Of a stretch of DNA of 64,000 nucleotides, positions 52,005 to 61,747 are shown piece after piece. The translations under genes and the position numbers were made by a program. How positions within the stretch are numbered: position 1 is the first letter of the stretch; each line of letters starts with the position of its first letter. The notes beneath the pieces were generated by a model. It was not told where the DNA came from and did no database searches. It saw only the letters and a list, made by a program, of their open reading frames with translations. The stretch comes from Hyphomicrobiales bacterium (GTDB lineage Bacteria; Pseudomonadota; Alphaproteobacteria; Rhizobiales; Beijerinckiaceae), in NCBI GenBank assembly GCA_026400535.1, contig JAPLOU010000052.1, positions 118,715 through 182,714 of the forward strand. Direction: 5' to 3'.

Positions 52005-52441
52005 GCCGTGGCCTGCTCGCAGTTGGGAGCGTAGGTCCTGTGCCGATCAAGGCCGGTGACGCACCAGATCACTTCCCAGGTGTTTCCGAAGTGGCCGATG
52101 CTCTCGCGGACGAAGTAGTTGACGTGCCTGAGGCGTCCGTCCGACATGTGGACTCGTGCGCTGCAGAAGCGCCGCGGCACATAACTGGCGCCCCATGGCC
52201 GCAGCCCGGTTTCCCGGATCTTGTCGAAGGCGTTGATGCTGAGTCCGGTGCCCCAGTAGAACGCCTCTCGCGAGGCGAACCAGCCTGCAACCTCGGACAG
52301 GACCTCGCCGGAGGCGCAGGCCGGGAGAGGCCTGGCCGCATAGCCCGCATAGCGGTTCTCGGCAGGCGTTGTGGCGCCCGCCGCTTGTGCGACGACAGAC
52401 AGACCAAACGCAGCGATGGCGGACCACTTCAACACGCGCAT
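51998..52441 (-). CDS. Secreted protein of unknown function, coupled to RNase T2
   Basis: 147-residue protein with a signal peptide (residues 1-23, ending AGA) and four cysteines in the mature part (CASG, RRFCSARVH, VIWCVTG, PNCEQ). The stop overlaps the RNase T2 start by seven bases. The fold is not recognised. The position suggests a partner or inhibitor of the RNase in the periplasm, which is an inference. Confidence 0.7.
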   Translation of the reverse strand: MRVLKWSAIAAFGLSVVAQAAGATTPAENRYAGYAARPLPACASGEVLSEVAGWFASREAFYWGTGLSINAFDKIRETGLRPWGASYVPRRFCSARVHMSDGRLRHVNYFVRESIGHFGNTWEVIWCVTGLDRHRTYAPNCEQATAW

Positions 52442-52520
52442 GATTCACCCCATTCCGCACCTTGCCGACCATGCGAAGAAGCATCTCCCCGGTCAAGCGC
52501 CTTCGCGTCGTTTCAGAGGC

Positions 52521-53204
52521 TCAGCCGTTGGCACGCCGCTTCTTCTGCGGCCTTGAGCCGGTTATGACGCGCAACTGGCTGAGTTCGCCGCGGCTGAGCA
52601 CGCGGATGGATGAGCTCGGCGTCCCGTCGGCCAACGCCAAGAGCTGGCGCGACACGCCCATCATGCTGAGATAGCGTTCCAGAACAGGCGAGAAACCCGC
52701 CGTGCTGAACTGTCCGTCAATCGTGCCGCCGCCGAGGATGTCACGCTGCCCCGAAGCCTTCGTCCAGGCCTTGTGCACCCCGACCTCGCTGCCTTTCGGC
52801 ACAATTCGGCTCTTGCCGCCAGCGAGGGTGTAGGCGCAGGCCGAATAGCAGCGCGCTGTCAGGAAGGAGCCTGACCGTACCTGTCCGACCATGATCGAAA
52901 ACCCGAGCTGGCGCACGATCAGGCCGAGCTTGATCGAACCGACGAGATTGCCGCCCGGCGAGGATATCAGCATCAGGCTGGCGACCTTCCGGCCGACCAC
53001 ATCCGACCGGACGAAGTTGAAGAACTTGTCGTTGGAATCAAGTTCGATCTCGCCGGATGCGACGATCACTTTCGGGCAGGCTGCGCCGCAGGACGGGTCA
53101 TCGAGGTCCTGCAGGCTGAACGCCATCGCGGCAGCGGCATGGGACGACGCCAGCCAGAACAGGGGGGCAGCGACAAGCAAGGCTCGTGAAAGACGCAGAC
53201 GCAT
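52521..53204 (-). CDS. Exported ClpP-fold (crotonase-like) protein
   Basis: 227-residue protein with a signal peptide (residues 1-25) and a ClpP/crotonase-like core (COG3904 type): SSPGGNLVGSIKLGLIVR for the oxyanion loop and RCYSACAYTLAGGKSRIV with the catalytic-like serine in YSACAY, then VGVHKAW with a histidine. Predicted periplasmic serine-hydrolase-like protein; substrate unknown. It is upstream of the two secreted genes and follows tRNA-Val. Confidence 0.8.
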   Translation of the reverse strand: MRLRLSRALLVAAPLFWLASSHAAAAMAFSLQDLDDPSCGAACPKVIVASGEIELDSNDKFFNFVRSDVVGRKVASLMLISSPGGNLVGSIKLGLIVRQLGFSIMVGQVRSGSFLTARCYSACAYTLAGGKSRIVPKGSEVGVHKAWTKASGQRDILGGGTIDGQFSTAGFSPVLERYLSMMGVSRQLLALADGTPSSSIRVLSRGELSQLRVITGSRPQKKRRANG

Positions 53205-53221
53205 CGAAGGGCCTCCTGAGA

Positions 53222-53297
53222 TGGTGGGCGGTGACGGGCTCGAACCGCCGACCCTCTCGGTGTAAACGAGATGCTCTACCTACTGAGCTAACCGCCC
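53222..53297 (-). tRNA. tRNA-Val (anticodon TAC)
   Basis: Seventy-six bases including the encoded CCA. Acceptor GGGCGGT pairs with ACCGCCC, the anticodon TAC lies at 53262-53264 on the complement, and the T-loop GTTCGAG is present. It sits between lon and the ClpP-fold gene on the same strand, as tRNA-Val often follows lon/hupB in Rhizobiales. Confidence 0.95.
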
Positions 53298-53370
53298 GCG
53301 CCATCCGCGTATTCCTGTCTAGCAAAGCCTTGCCGGGCCCACAACGCCGGATGCAACCTACGGCGAAACG

Positions 53371-53397
53371 AAAAGCCCGGCCGTGAGGACGGGCCTT
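53371..53397 (-). terminator. Terminator after lon
   Basis: On the minus strand AAGGCCCG is followed after ten bases by CGGGCTTTTCG, a stem with one bulged base and a T-rich end, 22 bases past the lon stop. Confidence 0.6.
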
Positions 53398-53418
53398 GTC
53401 TGGTGTCGCAATCGTGGC

Positions 53419-55857
53419 TCAGTGTGCGACCGACGCCGCGCTATCCTCCTCGGTGCGGCCGGCGCGGGCGTCGATGCGGGCGTCTTCCGCGGCTTCGTCC
53501 CATTCGATCGGCACCGGCTGGCGGACCAGAGCATGCTGCAGGACTTGGTGCATGCTCGAGACCGGCACGATCTCAAGGCCGTTCTTCACGGACTTGGGCA
53601 GATCGATGAGGTCCTTGGCATTCTCCTCCGGGATCAATACCGTCTTGATGCCGCCCCGCAGCGCCGCCAGCAGCTTCTCCTTCAGCCCCCCGATCGGCAG
53701 GACGCGGCCGCGCAGGGTGACCTCGCCTGTCATGGCGATGTCGCGGCGGATCGGGATCTGCGTCAGCACCGATACGATGGCGGTGGCCATCGCGATGCCG
53801 GCGGAAGGTCCGTCCTTGGGCGTTGCGCCTTCCGGCACGTGCACATGGATGTCGCGCTTGTCGAAGAAGGGCGGCTTGATGCCAAAATCGACGGCACGCG
53901 AGCGGACATACGACGCCGCGGCCGAGATCGATTCCTTCATCACATCCCGTAGGTTGCCGGTCACGGTCATCTTGCCGCGACCGGGCATGAGCAGGCCTTC
54001 GATGGTCAGAAGCTCGCCACCGACCTCGGTCCATGCCAGCCCGGTGACGACACCGACCTGATCCTCGCTCTCGGCTTCACCATAACGATAGCGCGGCGGG
54101 CCGAGATACTCTTCGAGCAGGTCAGGCGTAACCTGAACCTTCTTCTTCTTGAGCAGGATGATGTCCTTCACCGCCTTGCGGACCGTGTTGGAAATCTCGC
54201 GCTCGAGATTGCGCACGCCAGCCTCGCGGGTGTAGCGACGGATCAGTTTCTCCAGTGCCTCGTCCGTGAGCTGCCATTCCTTGTTGTCGAGCCCATGCTT
54301 GGACACGGCGTTGGGGATCAGGTGCTTCTTGGCGATCTCGCCCTTCTCCTCCTCGGTGTAGCCGGCAATGCGGATCACCTCCATGCGGTCGAGCAGGGCG
54401 GGCGGAATGTTGAGCGTGTTCGCCGTCGTCACGAACATGACGTTCGACAGGTCGTAGTCGACCTCGAGATAATGATCGTTGAACGTCGAGTTCTGCTCCG
54501 GATCCAGGACCTCCAGCAACGCCGCGGAGGGATCGCCGCGGAAATCCATGCCCATCTTGTCGATCTCGTCGAGTAGGATCAGCGGATTGCTGGTCTTGGC
54601 CTTCTTCATCGACTGGATGATCTTGCCGGGCATCGAGCCGATATAGGTCCGGCGATGACCCCGGATCTCGGCCTCATCACGCACCCCGCCGAGAGACATG
54701 CGCACGAACTCACGGCCCGTCGCTTTTGCGATGGACTTGCCAAGCGAGGTCTTGCCCACGCCAGGAGGGCCGACCAGGCACAGGATCGGGCCGGTGAGCT
54801 TGTTGGTGCGCTGCTGCACCGCCAGGTACTCGATGATCCGGTCCTTGACTTTCTCAAGGCCGTGATGGTCGTTGTCCAACAGTTCCTGCGCGCCCTTAAG
54901 GTCCTTCTTGATCTTGGACCTCTTGTTCCACGGAATGCCGAGCATCCAGTCGAGATAGTTCCGCACGACGGTCGCTTCCGCCGACATCGGCGACATCTGC
55001 CTGAGCTTCTTGAGCTCGGCGATGGCCTTGTCGCGGGCCTCCTTCGTCAGCTTGGTCTGGGCGATTTTCTGCTCAAGTTCGGCCAATTCGTCGCGGCCTT
55101 CCTCGTTGTCGCCCAGCTCCTTCTGGATCGCCTTCATCTGCTCGTTGAGGTAATACTCCCGCTGGGTCTTCTCCATCTGCCGCTTGACGCGGGAGCGGAT
55201 GCGCTTCTCCACCTGCAGGACGGAGATTTCGCTCTCCATCAGGCCGAGCACCTTCTCGAGGCGTGTCGGCACGTCGAGCGTCTCCAGCACCATCTGCTTG
55301 TCGGAAATCTTGACAGCCAGATGCGAGGCGACGGTATCACCGAGCTTGGACGGCACGTCAATCTGCGTGACCGCGGCGACGACCTCGGGCGACACCTTCT
55401 TGTTGAGCTTCACATAATTCTCAAATTCGCTGACCACGGAGCGGCCAAGCGCCTCGACCTCGACCTTCTTGCCTTCGATGTCGGCAAGGGCCTCCACATG
55501 GGCGGCATAGAAGTCGTCGGTTCGTGTGAATTGCGTGATCTTGCCGCGCGATGCGCCCTCGACCAGCACCTTGACGGTCCCGTCGGGGAGCTTCAGCAGT
55601 TGCAGGACAGTTGCAAGCGTCCCGATCTCGAAAATTGCGTCCGGTGCTGGATCATCATCCGACGCGTTCTTTTGCGTCGCCAGGACGATCAAACCGTCTG
55701 CCTTCACAACCTCTTCCAGAGCGCGGATAGACTTCTCACGGCCGACGAATAGCGGCACGATCATGTGCGGGAACACCACGATGTCCCTGAGCGGCAACAC
55801 CGGATACTCGGCGACAGAGCCGGGCGTCACGGAAGGGCGAGCTTTTTGGGCGCTCAT
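53419..55857 (-). CDS. lon: ATP-dependent protease Lon
   Basis: 812-residue AAA+ serine protease for damaged and regulatory proteins. The N-terminal substrate domain starts [13 protein letters not shown], Walker A is [11 protein letters not shown], Walker [10 protein letters not shown], and the catalytic serine and lysine are in DGPSAGIAM and the following [11 protein letters not shown] region. Length agrees with alphaproteobacterial Lon. It is on the opposite strand to clpX, which is unlike the usual tig-clpP-clpX-lon order. Confidence 0.98.
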   Translation of the reverse strand: MSAQKARPSVTPGSVAEYPVLPLRDIVVFPHMIVPLFVGREKSIRALEEVVKADGLIVLATQKNASDDDPAPDAIFEIGTLATVLQLLKLPDGTVKVLVEGASRGKITQFTRTDDFYAAHVEALADIEGKKVEVEALGRSVVSEFENYVKLNKKVSPEVVAAVTQIDVPSKLGDTVASHLAVKISDKQMVLETLDVPTRLEKVLGLMESEISVLQVEKRIRSRVKRQMEKTQREYYLNEQMKAIQKELGDNEEGRDELAELEQKIAQTKLTKEARDKAIAELKKLRQMSPMSAEATVVRNYLDWMLGIPWNKRSKIKKDLKGAQELLDNDHHGLEKVKDRIIEYLAVQQRTNKLTGPILCLVGPPGVGKTSLGKSIAKATGREFVRMSLGGVRDEAEIRGHRRTYIGSMPGKIIQSMKKAKTSNPLILLDEIDKMGMDFRGDPSAALLEVLDPEQNSTFNDHYLEVDYDLSNVMFVTTANTLNIPPALLDRMEVIRIAGYTEEEKGEIAKKHLIPNAVSKHGLDNKEWQLTDEALEKLIRRYTREAGVRNLEREISNTVRKAVKDIILLKKKKVQVTPDLLEEYLGPPRYRYGEAESEDQVGVVTGLAWTEVGGELLTIEGLLMPGRGKMTVTGNLRDVMKESISAAASYVRSRAVDFGIKPPFFDKRDIHVHVPEGATPKDGPSAGIAMATAIVSVLTQIPIRRDIAMTGEVTLRGRVLPIGGLKEKLLAALRGGIKTVLIPEENAKDLIDLPKSVKNGLEIVPVSSMHQVLQHALVRQPVPIEWDEAAEDARIDARAGRTEEDSAASVAH

Positions 55858-56128
55858 CAGTCTTGTCCTTGTCAGGTTTGCGGCCGGCTTGGCCCCCTTC
55901 TGGGCAGCCAGGACAACCGGGTGCAGGGCCAGCGGGCGCTGGACCTAGACTGCAGACACCACCCTCGACAGGCGTGGCCTTGATTGATTCTGCAGCCGAA
56001 TACCAAAGTGGCGATAACCTGCCGATGTTTCAAGCAGCGCCTTTGGGCATGGTGATCACTGACAGGTGATAAGCAAGACATGGGCCGACTTCGGGTCTTC
56101 CCTATGCGGCGGGGGGCTGACGGAACGG
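55858..56128. other. Lon upstream region
   Basis: 270 bp with no convincing frame; it must hold the lon promoter. No heat-shock promoter match or other site could be assigned with confidence. Confidence 0.6.
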
Positions 56129-56156
56129 AAAACAGCGGCGCCCCGTGGGACGCCGC
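56129..56156 (-). terminator. Terminator downstream of the Omp25-like gene
   Basis: GCGGCG (56135-56140) pairs with CGCCGC (56151-56156), extended by GG-CC pairs in the loop. Four A at 56129-56132 give a U tract on the minus strand. It is 40 bases beyond the stop. Confidence 0.6.
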
Positions 56157-56196
56157 CGTCAATAGGCTGCCACGGAGGCAGGATGGAACCGATCAC

Positions 56197-56982
56197 TCAG
56201 AACTTGTAGTTTACGCCAGCACGGACCAGCGAACCGCTGTTCTCATAGCGCGCCTGATAGGCCACGCCCGCAACCGGGGCGCCAGCAAACTGGGTGGCCG
56301 TCACGGTCTGCTTGCCGAGGTCGTAGTAAAGATACTCGAGCTTCGCGGTCCAGTTGTTCGTTAGCGCGTACTCGGCGCCGGCGCCGACGGTGTAGCCGAA
56401 GCGCATCTTGTCGCTGCTGCCGGTCCACTGGGCGCCCGGACCAACGGCGACGACGCTGCCGGAGTTTTGCGGGTTGCCATAGGCGAGACCGCCGGTCACG
56501 TAGATCAGCAGACGATCAGAGGCGGCATAGCCGAGGCGTGCCCGCAGGGTTCCAAGATAGTTGAGCTCCGTGCCGGCCCGCGTGGTCAGGCCGCCAAGGG
56601 TCGCCGGGTCGGTAAAGGCGCGGCTGCGATTGCCGTCAACATACTGGAAATCGGCTTCGACACCAGCAACGATCAGGCCATATTGCTGATTGTAGCCGAT
56701 CTGGCCGCCGCCGATGAAGCCATTCTTGCCGACGCCAAGCGATCCGGGAACGACTGTGGGGCCTAGCGCGACGAAGCCGGGCGTGCCGATTGTGTCAGCC
56801 GTATTGTTATTGAACGCAAAGCCTGCGTTGAGACCGACATAAAAGCCACTCCAGCTGTAGATCGGTGCGTAGGCCGGGGCCATGATAGGGCCCTTGCGGG
56901 CGGGCAGGTCCGCTGCTGTTGCTGTGGCCACCGTCACGAGGCCGACAAAAGCGGCTGCGCCGCCAACGAGAAACTTTTGCAT
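56197..56982 (-). CDS. Outer membrane beta-barrel protein, Omp25/Omp31 type
   Basis: 261-residue protein with a signal peptide (about 1-23, ending TATAAD), the ADLPARKGP start of mature Omp25/31 proteins, WSGFYVGLNAGFAF, GGGQIGYNQQYG and the final strand RAGVNYKF with a C-terminal phenylalanine for BAM recognition. An eight-stranded barrel is expected. Related to immune-relevant porins in Brucella, here likely a general surface protein. A shorter paralogue is 190 bp upstream. Confidence 0.9.
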   Translation of the reverse strand: MQKFLVGGAAAFVGLVTVATATAADLPARKGPIMAPAYAPIYSWSGFYVGLNAGFAFNNNTADTIGTPGFVALGPTVVPGSLGVGKNGFIGGGQIGYNQQYGLIVAGVEADFQYVDGNRSRAFTDPATLGGLTTRAGTELNYLGTLRARLGYAASDRLLIYVTGGLAYGNPQNSGSVVAVGPGAQWTGSSDKMRFGYTVGAGAEYALTNNWTAKLEYLYYDLGKQTVTATQFAGAPVAGVAYQARYENSGSLVRAGVNYKF

Positions 56983-57168
56983 TTTGAACTCCGGTATGAG
57001 GCATCCACTGGCGCTTGTTGCCAGTAGAATTGACGTCAGACTGATAGCACGCCTCGAATTTTGAAGCTGTTACGTCTGAACCACATGGTTGTCTGAGAAC
57101 AGGGCGGTAATATGTTGAATTATGGCGGCAACATGATATTTAACTAAAACATATTAAATATTATGTAT

Positions 57169-57774
57169 TTAGAATTTATAATGCATTCCGGCGCGAAGTG
57201 TATTATTTTTTGGATTAACACTGGAAGGACCGCCGATGTTGGCAAAAGATGAACTCGAGAAATTGTAATGGAGGAGCTCGCCGCGAACCACAACGTTCTC
57301 TGTCAGCAGCACCTCGGCGCCGCCGCCAATAACTGTTCCCAACCGCATCCGTGACATCGAACCAAGTGTCGTCTTGTAAGCGTAGTTGGAGACGGCCGCT
57401 CCACCCGTGCCGAACACCAAGACCCTGTCGAAGCTGTAGCCAATGCGCCCGCGCATCGAGCCGTTGTTGCCTTGCCTGAACTTGTTGCCGAGACCACTGT
57501 TGCCGTTCGATGTTGCACCCGCATCGGCCTCGATGCCGAGGATCACGCGGTCGAACTGACCGTTGACGCCGATATGGGCTCCGGCGACGAAGCCGGAGGT
57601 GGTTGCAGGCGATATCGAGCCAACCGTTCCGCCGACATGGCCTCCGATGTAGACGCCCTGCCAGCTGGTGCGGTGCGACGCTTGCGCCCAAGCGCCCGAG
57701 GCTGACGCCGCCAGGCCTGCAGTCATGGCGCAGAGCGCGATCGTTGCGTGAGTGGCTTGGCGGATTGAATGCAT
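57169..57774 (-). CDS. Outer membrane beta-barrel protein, short paralogue
   Basis: 201-residue protein with a signal peptide (about 1-30, ending SGAWA), WQGVYIGGHVGG, the LGIEADAGA strand, MRGRIGYSFDRVLVFGTGG and a C-terminal RAGMHYKF. It belongs to the same barrel family as the gene downstream but is 60 residues shorter. The 3' end lies in very A+T-rich DNA (57080-57185), unlike its neighbours, which may mark acquisition or a weakly selected end. Confidence 0.85.
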   Translation of the reverse strand: MHSIRQATHATIALCAMTAGLAASASGAWAQASHRTSWQGVYIGGHVGGTVGSISPATTSGFVAGAHIGVNGQFDRVILGIEADAGATSNGNSGLGNKFRQGNNGSMRGRIGYSFDRVLVFGTGGAAVSNYAYKTTLGSMSRMRLGTVIGGGAEVLLTENVVVRGELLHYNFSSSSFANIGGPSSVNPKNNTLRAGMHYKF

Positions 57775-57911
57775 GACCGGCCCCTAAACGAAAACGGGGA
57801 AACCATACAGCATGTAGAATTGTTGAAATAGACGTTACTTTTTGTTAACCAATATTATCATTGATGAAGTATGAACCATGCGTTCAACTTGCCCAACGTG
57901 GCTAAGGGAAA

Positions 57912-58788
57912 TCAGTTGGCGAAAATGGCTGTCGTTTTGCCGTTCAGGATAATCCGGTTCTCAATATGGTAGCCGACCGCGCGGGCGAGGACGCGGCGCT
58001 CGATGTCACGGCCTTTCCGGGCGCGGTCTTCGGGTGAATCCCGGTGGCTGATGAACGCGACGTCCTGCTCCATGGATCGGGCCCTCATCGAGATCGGAGG
58101 TCACATAGTGGGCGGTCTCGCCAATCAGCTTTACGCCGCGCTCATGGGCCTGGTGATACGGTTTGGCGCCCTTGAAGCCCGGCAGAAAGGAGTGGTGGAT
58201 GGTGATGCAGTGCCCCAACAGCTTGTTTGACAGCCCGTCTGATGGCACCTGCAGATAGCGCGCCAGCACGACGCGTTCGGTGTCGGTGTCGCGCACCAGC
58301 CGCCACAACTCGGTCTCCTTCTCCGTTTTTGTATGTCTGGTGACCGCACAGTGGAAGAAGCGCACTGAGCCGAACTCGAGGTGCCCGTAGGTGTCGCGCG
58401 CATGGTTGGCGACGATCCCGGCCAGATCCATCGCCAACTCGCCGATCTGCCAGCGATAGATCAGATCGGCCAGCCAGTGGTCAAACTTTGAGACCCAGAT
58501 CATGCCTCTCCGACGCGCCGCACGGCAAGTCAGCGACCAGCGTAGTGCGAAGCGTTCGGCGATTGGCGCAAAAGCTGTGCGGGGATTGGTCGCCGCATCC
58601 GCCTGTGCCGAGTCGAAAACAACGCGCATGAAGAAGCACCCGCTTTCGGCGTCGTCGAACTGCTGCGCATCGAGGATGTTATCGCCCTGACCAAACAAGT
58701 ACGTCGCGATTCTTGCGACGGTTCCTGGCTGGTCCGGGCAGGCCAACAGAAGAACATGACGATCGTTCAGGAGGAAGGCTCCAGAAGA
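57912..58788 (-). pseudogene. purU: Formyltetrahydrofolate deformylase (purU), broken
   Basis: The frame contains the ACT-domain start LLLACPDQPGTVARIATYLF, the block NILDAQQFDDAESG and the hydrolase part IHHSFLPGFKGAKPYHQ and TSDLDEGPI, all typical of PurU. After GPI an extra base near 58074 shifts the frame; the rest of the protein ([20 protein letters not shown] ... [17 protein letters not shown]) is encoded one frame over to the stop at 57912. There is no start codon: the frame is open only back to a TGA at 58789-58791, with no ATG, GTG or good TTG. Several conserved residues are changed (for example the CLADL block reads WLADL). The gene looks inactivated. Confidence 0.75.
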
Positions 58789-59042
58789 TCAGGCCGGGCG
58801 CGGTGAGATCGCCGCTTTCTGGAGCGTTGTGCGGGCGGTGGAAAGCCCGGTCAGGATCCCTTGATGCCTCAGCGGGTGCGGATGCCGCGCCCGTGCTGTC
58901 CCGTGCCTTCTCCATGCATGGAGTTCCTGCTGCCGCGTTTTGCTGCAGAAGGGTCGATTCAGCCGCAATTCGAACGACGCGTTAAGCTTTGCGCAAAGCT
59001 CCGCGGTTATACTCCGGATACTGCTTAGAAGGAGCATCCTAA

Positions 59043-60062
59043 ATGTTGCGTTCGCTGGTCGGAATGCCTTCGGAAATGTCATCGGACACACGCCGTCAGC
59101 TGCTGAATGCCGTAACGGATTTGTTTCTGTTGGACGAAACGCCAAGCGATGCGGCCAAGGTGCACTATGGTGAGATTGCCTTGCAGTCGCTCGAACACCT
59201 TCCTGTCAGTGATCGCGCCTCCTATGCCGGCCAGGTTGCCAGCACGCAGACACTCCCCCATGCCGTGGCCATGCGCCTCGCCGGCGATGACGAGGCTGAC
59301 GTCGCGCGGCTCGTGCTCAAGCTGTCGCCGGTCCTGACCGATTCCGATCTTGCCGCGATCGCGGTCAGCCAGTCTCAGTCGCACCTGGTCGCCATCGCCG
59401 AGAGAGCGCGGCTGTCTTCCGGCGTGACCGACATCCTCGTGGCGCGTGGCGATGGCGAGGTTCTGCGCACGGTATCGGGCAACGAGGGCGCTAACTTCTC
59501 AGACAAGGGCTTCGACACGCTTCTTGAGCGCGGCGGGCAGGATGGCGAGGTCAGCAACGCGCTGGCGAAGCGGTCTGATCTCAGCCCGCAGAGGTCGCGT
59601 CGCGTTTTTCAGATCGTCGAGCAGTTGCGCACCTCCTCGACCGTTGCCCACACCCCGGAAGGCGACAACCTCGCCCGCCGTGCCCGGCAGCAGCGTCTTG
59701 AGGTGAAGCTGCTGATCGCCGACATCGCGGCCAAGACGCGCAAGCTCGATGACGTGGTCAGCATGCTTGCTGAAGAGGACCGGGCCTATCATCTGGCGCA
59801 GGTGCTCGCATCCGCCGCCGATCTGCAGGCCGATCCGGTTCTGCGCGTGCTCATGCAATCCGATGTGGCGGGCATTGCCGTGACCTGCCGGTCGCTCGAC
59901 ATCGGCGGCGAAGCGTTTACCGATGTGCTGAAACTGCGCGCCCGTCGCCTCCACCTGCACTTCCACAGCATCGATGACGACGTCTCTGATTATGCAGAGC
60001 TCGACAAGGCGACCGCTGAGCGCACGATGCGCTTCCTGAAGCTGAAAGCCAAGGTCGCCTGA
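59043..60062 (+). CDS. DUF2336 domain protein
   Basis: 339-residue cytoplasmic protein made of alpha-helical repeats, the DUF2336 family, found nearly only in alphaproteobacteria. It starts MLRSLVGMPSEMSSDTR, with TRRQLLNAVTDLFL and VARLVLKLSPVLTDSDL as typical helices. No catalytic motif is seen. An AGAAGGAGCATCC sequence precedes the ATG, so the start is well supported. Function unknown; some homologues are linked to cell-cycle or pole genes. Confidence 0.9.
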   Translation: MLRSLVGMPSEMSSDTRRQLLNAVTDLFLLDETPSDAAKVHYGEIALQSLEHLPVSDRASYAGQVASTQTLPHAVAMRLAGDDEADVARLVLKLSPVLTDSDLAAIAVSQSQSHLVAIAERARLSSGVTDILVARGDGEVLRTVSGNEGANFSDKGFDTLLERGGQDGEVSNALAKRSDLSPQRSRRVFQIVEQLRTSSTVAHTPEGDNLARRARQQRLEVKLLIADIAAKTRKLDDVVSMLAEEDRAYHLAQVLASAADLQADPVLRVLMQSDVAGIAVTCRSLDIGGEAFTDVLKLRARRLHLHFHSIDDDVSDYAELDKATAERTMRFLKLKAKVA

Positions 60063-60172
60063 ATTCCGTCTCCCCGATCGCCGCCGGCAGATCAAGGCAG
60101 CAACGTTCCGAATGGCCCTCCCTAACACGGGGGGGCTCAAGGGCGTTTGCGGACCGGACTGGAGAGCGAGAA

Positions 60173-60249
60173 TGGCGCGGGCGACGGGGCTCGAACCCGC
60201 GACCTCCGGCGTGACAGGCCGGCACTCTAACCAACTGAGCTACGCCCGC
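60173..60249 (-). tRNA. tRNA-Asp (anticodon GTC)
   Basis: Seventy-seven bases including CCA. Acceptor GCGGGCG pairs with CGCCCGC, G is the discriminator base as in tRNA-Asp, the anticodon GTC is at 60213-60215 on the complement, and TTCGAGC is in the T-loop. The neighbouring sequence on both sides is noncoding. Confidence 0.95.
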
Positions 60250-60361
60250 GCATTGGACTGCCGCTGTTCATGCTTGGCGGCAGTGAGGGCGGGATAAGCG
60301 AGGGTGCAGGGAGTGTCAAGCCGCGTTTGCATGCCGCCCGATCTTTCGGGGTTCCTGCACG

Positions 60362-61099
60362 CTACCAAGTCCGCCAAGGGCCGACATCGACATGGACCAG
60401 CCCGTTCCAGTAGACCTTGTGCCCGCCCGTCTCAGGAAGCGTCTTGATGAAGGCGAGCACCGCGCGCGGGCTCTGACCTGGCACGCGGATATCCATCGCC
60501 TCGCAGCGCCGGTGGTAGGAGTTCCGGCGCGCTCGCCAGACCGGCCTGAAGGTCGAGGTCACCCGAACCGAACCGTACTGCTTCACCAGATGGTCGAGGA
60601 CGCGCTTCAGCAGGGAAGGCAGACACCGGGTCGACGTTCCCGGATCGGTCGATACGCCGTTGACGAGCACCTCGTTGGCAGGCGGCACACGCGGCTCGAA
60701 GTCCAAACTGCGTTGACCCGGCGTACGGCGCGGCCATTCCGATACCGGTTCGTCCTCCTCATCCTCCGGCCTTGACAACGGGGCGACGTCGGGACTTCGG
60801 GGTAGAACAGGCGCATTCGGCGCGGCCCGCGGCGGCGTATCAGGCTGGGCTGGAGCCGCGACCGGTGCAGCGGCGCCGGGCAGGCCGGCATCCGTACGGC
60901 CGCCCGGAAGCTGCAGGTCGAACGGGCGCGCAGGGGGAACGGGCGCCGTGACAATCCGCGGCGCCCCCTGGGCCAGCGCGGCCGAGGTCCCGGCGAACAG
61001 GAAAGCGGCGGCAATGGCGCAGGCGACGTGTCGCCACCCCGCGACCGGTACAAGCCAAAGCCGCAGGACATCGGGCCATTTCCAAGCGTTATCGCGCAT
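60362..61099 (-). CDS. Exported M15/DUF882-like peptidoglycan peptidase
   Basis: 245-residue protein with an N-terminal hydrophobic anchor (about residues 24-44), a proline/alanine-rich linker (50-130) and a C-terminal zinc-peptidase-like domain: NSYHRRCEAMDIRVPG and GLVHVDVGPWRTW hold the metal-binding His, Asp and His. The fold is that of D,D-carboxypeptidase-like M15 proteins (YcbK group), so a role in cell-wall cross-link trimming is likely. It is divergent from the nuo operon. Extensin-like naming is also used for similar proteins. Confidence 0.8.
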   Translation of the reverse strand: MRDNAWKWPDVLRLWLVPVAGWRHVACAIAAAFLFAGTSAALAQGAPRIVTAPVPPARPFDLQLPGGRTDAGLPGAAAPVAAPAQPDTPPRAAPNAPVLPRSPDVAPLSRPEDEEDEPVSEWPRRTPGQRSLDFEPRVPPANEVLVNGVSTDPGTSTRCLPSLLKRVLDHLVKQYGSVRVTSTFRPVWRARRNSYHRRCEAMDIRVPGQSPRAVLAFIKTLPETGGHKVYWNGLVHVDVGPWRTW

Positions 61100-61361
61100 C
61101 AGGATGCTTCAAGCCTTCGGGTAGACCGCCGGATTATCGCCGGGACGCCCGTATAAACGGCCTTTCCGGCCACGTCACCTCTCGGCTTGCGTCCTATGAC
61201 GCACTTGCGAAGGAGAGGGCTGTGGGTTATCGCATGCGTGACGACAGGGCAGCGGAAGCGCTGTCTTTACAGAACGCCGTCGACAAAAGAGCCCGCCAAA
61301 GAGGCTTCGGAAGGTTGCGCCTTATCCGTGCGCGTCACCATTATGGGGTATACACACAGTG

Positions 61362-61727
61362 ATGCTAGGCGTTTTGGCCGATTATCTGCCCTTGGTCATT
61401 TTCATCGGCATGTCGCTGGTGATTGGCCTCGCCCTGCTGATTGCTCCATTTGTCGTGGCCCACAAGGCGCCTGATTCGGAAAAGCTCTCTGCCTACGAGT
61501 GCGGGTTCAATGCCTTTGACGACGCGCGCATGAAGTTTGATGTGCGTTTCTATCTGGTGGCGATTCTCTTTATCATCTTCGATCTCGAAGTGGCGTTCCT
61601 GTTCCCCTGGGCGGTCGCCTTCGGTCAGCTAGGATGGTTCGGCTTCTGGTCGATGATGACGTTCCTGGGCGTGCTGACCGTCGGCTTCATCTACGAGTGG
61701 AAAAAGGGAGCGCTGGATTGGGATTGA
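61362..61727 (+). CDS. nuoA: NADH-quinone oxidoreductase subunit A
   Basis: 121-residue membrane subunit of complex I with three hydrophobic segments (residues 8-30, 62-84, 90-110). It shows the conserved [21 protein letters not shown] block with the key glutamate and the cysteine that faces the quinone channel. The ATG at 61362 is three bases after an in-frame GTG. First gene of the nuo operon. Confidence 0.96.
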   Translation: MLGVLADYLPLVIFIGMSLVIGLALLIAPFVVAHKAPDSEKLSAYECGFNAFDDARMKFDVRFYLVAILFIIFDLEVAFLFPWAVAFGQLGWFGFWSMMTFLGVLTVGFIYEWKKGALDWD

Positions 61728-61747
61728 TCCCATCCGCGGCAGGAACC

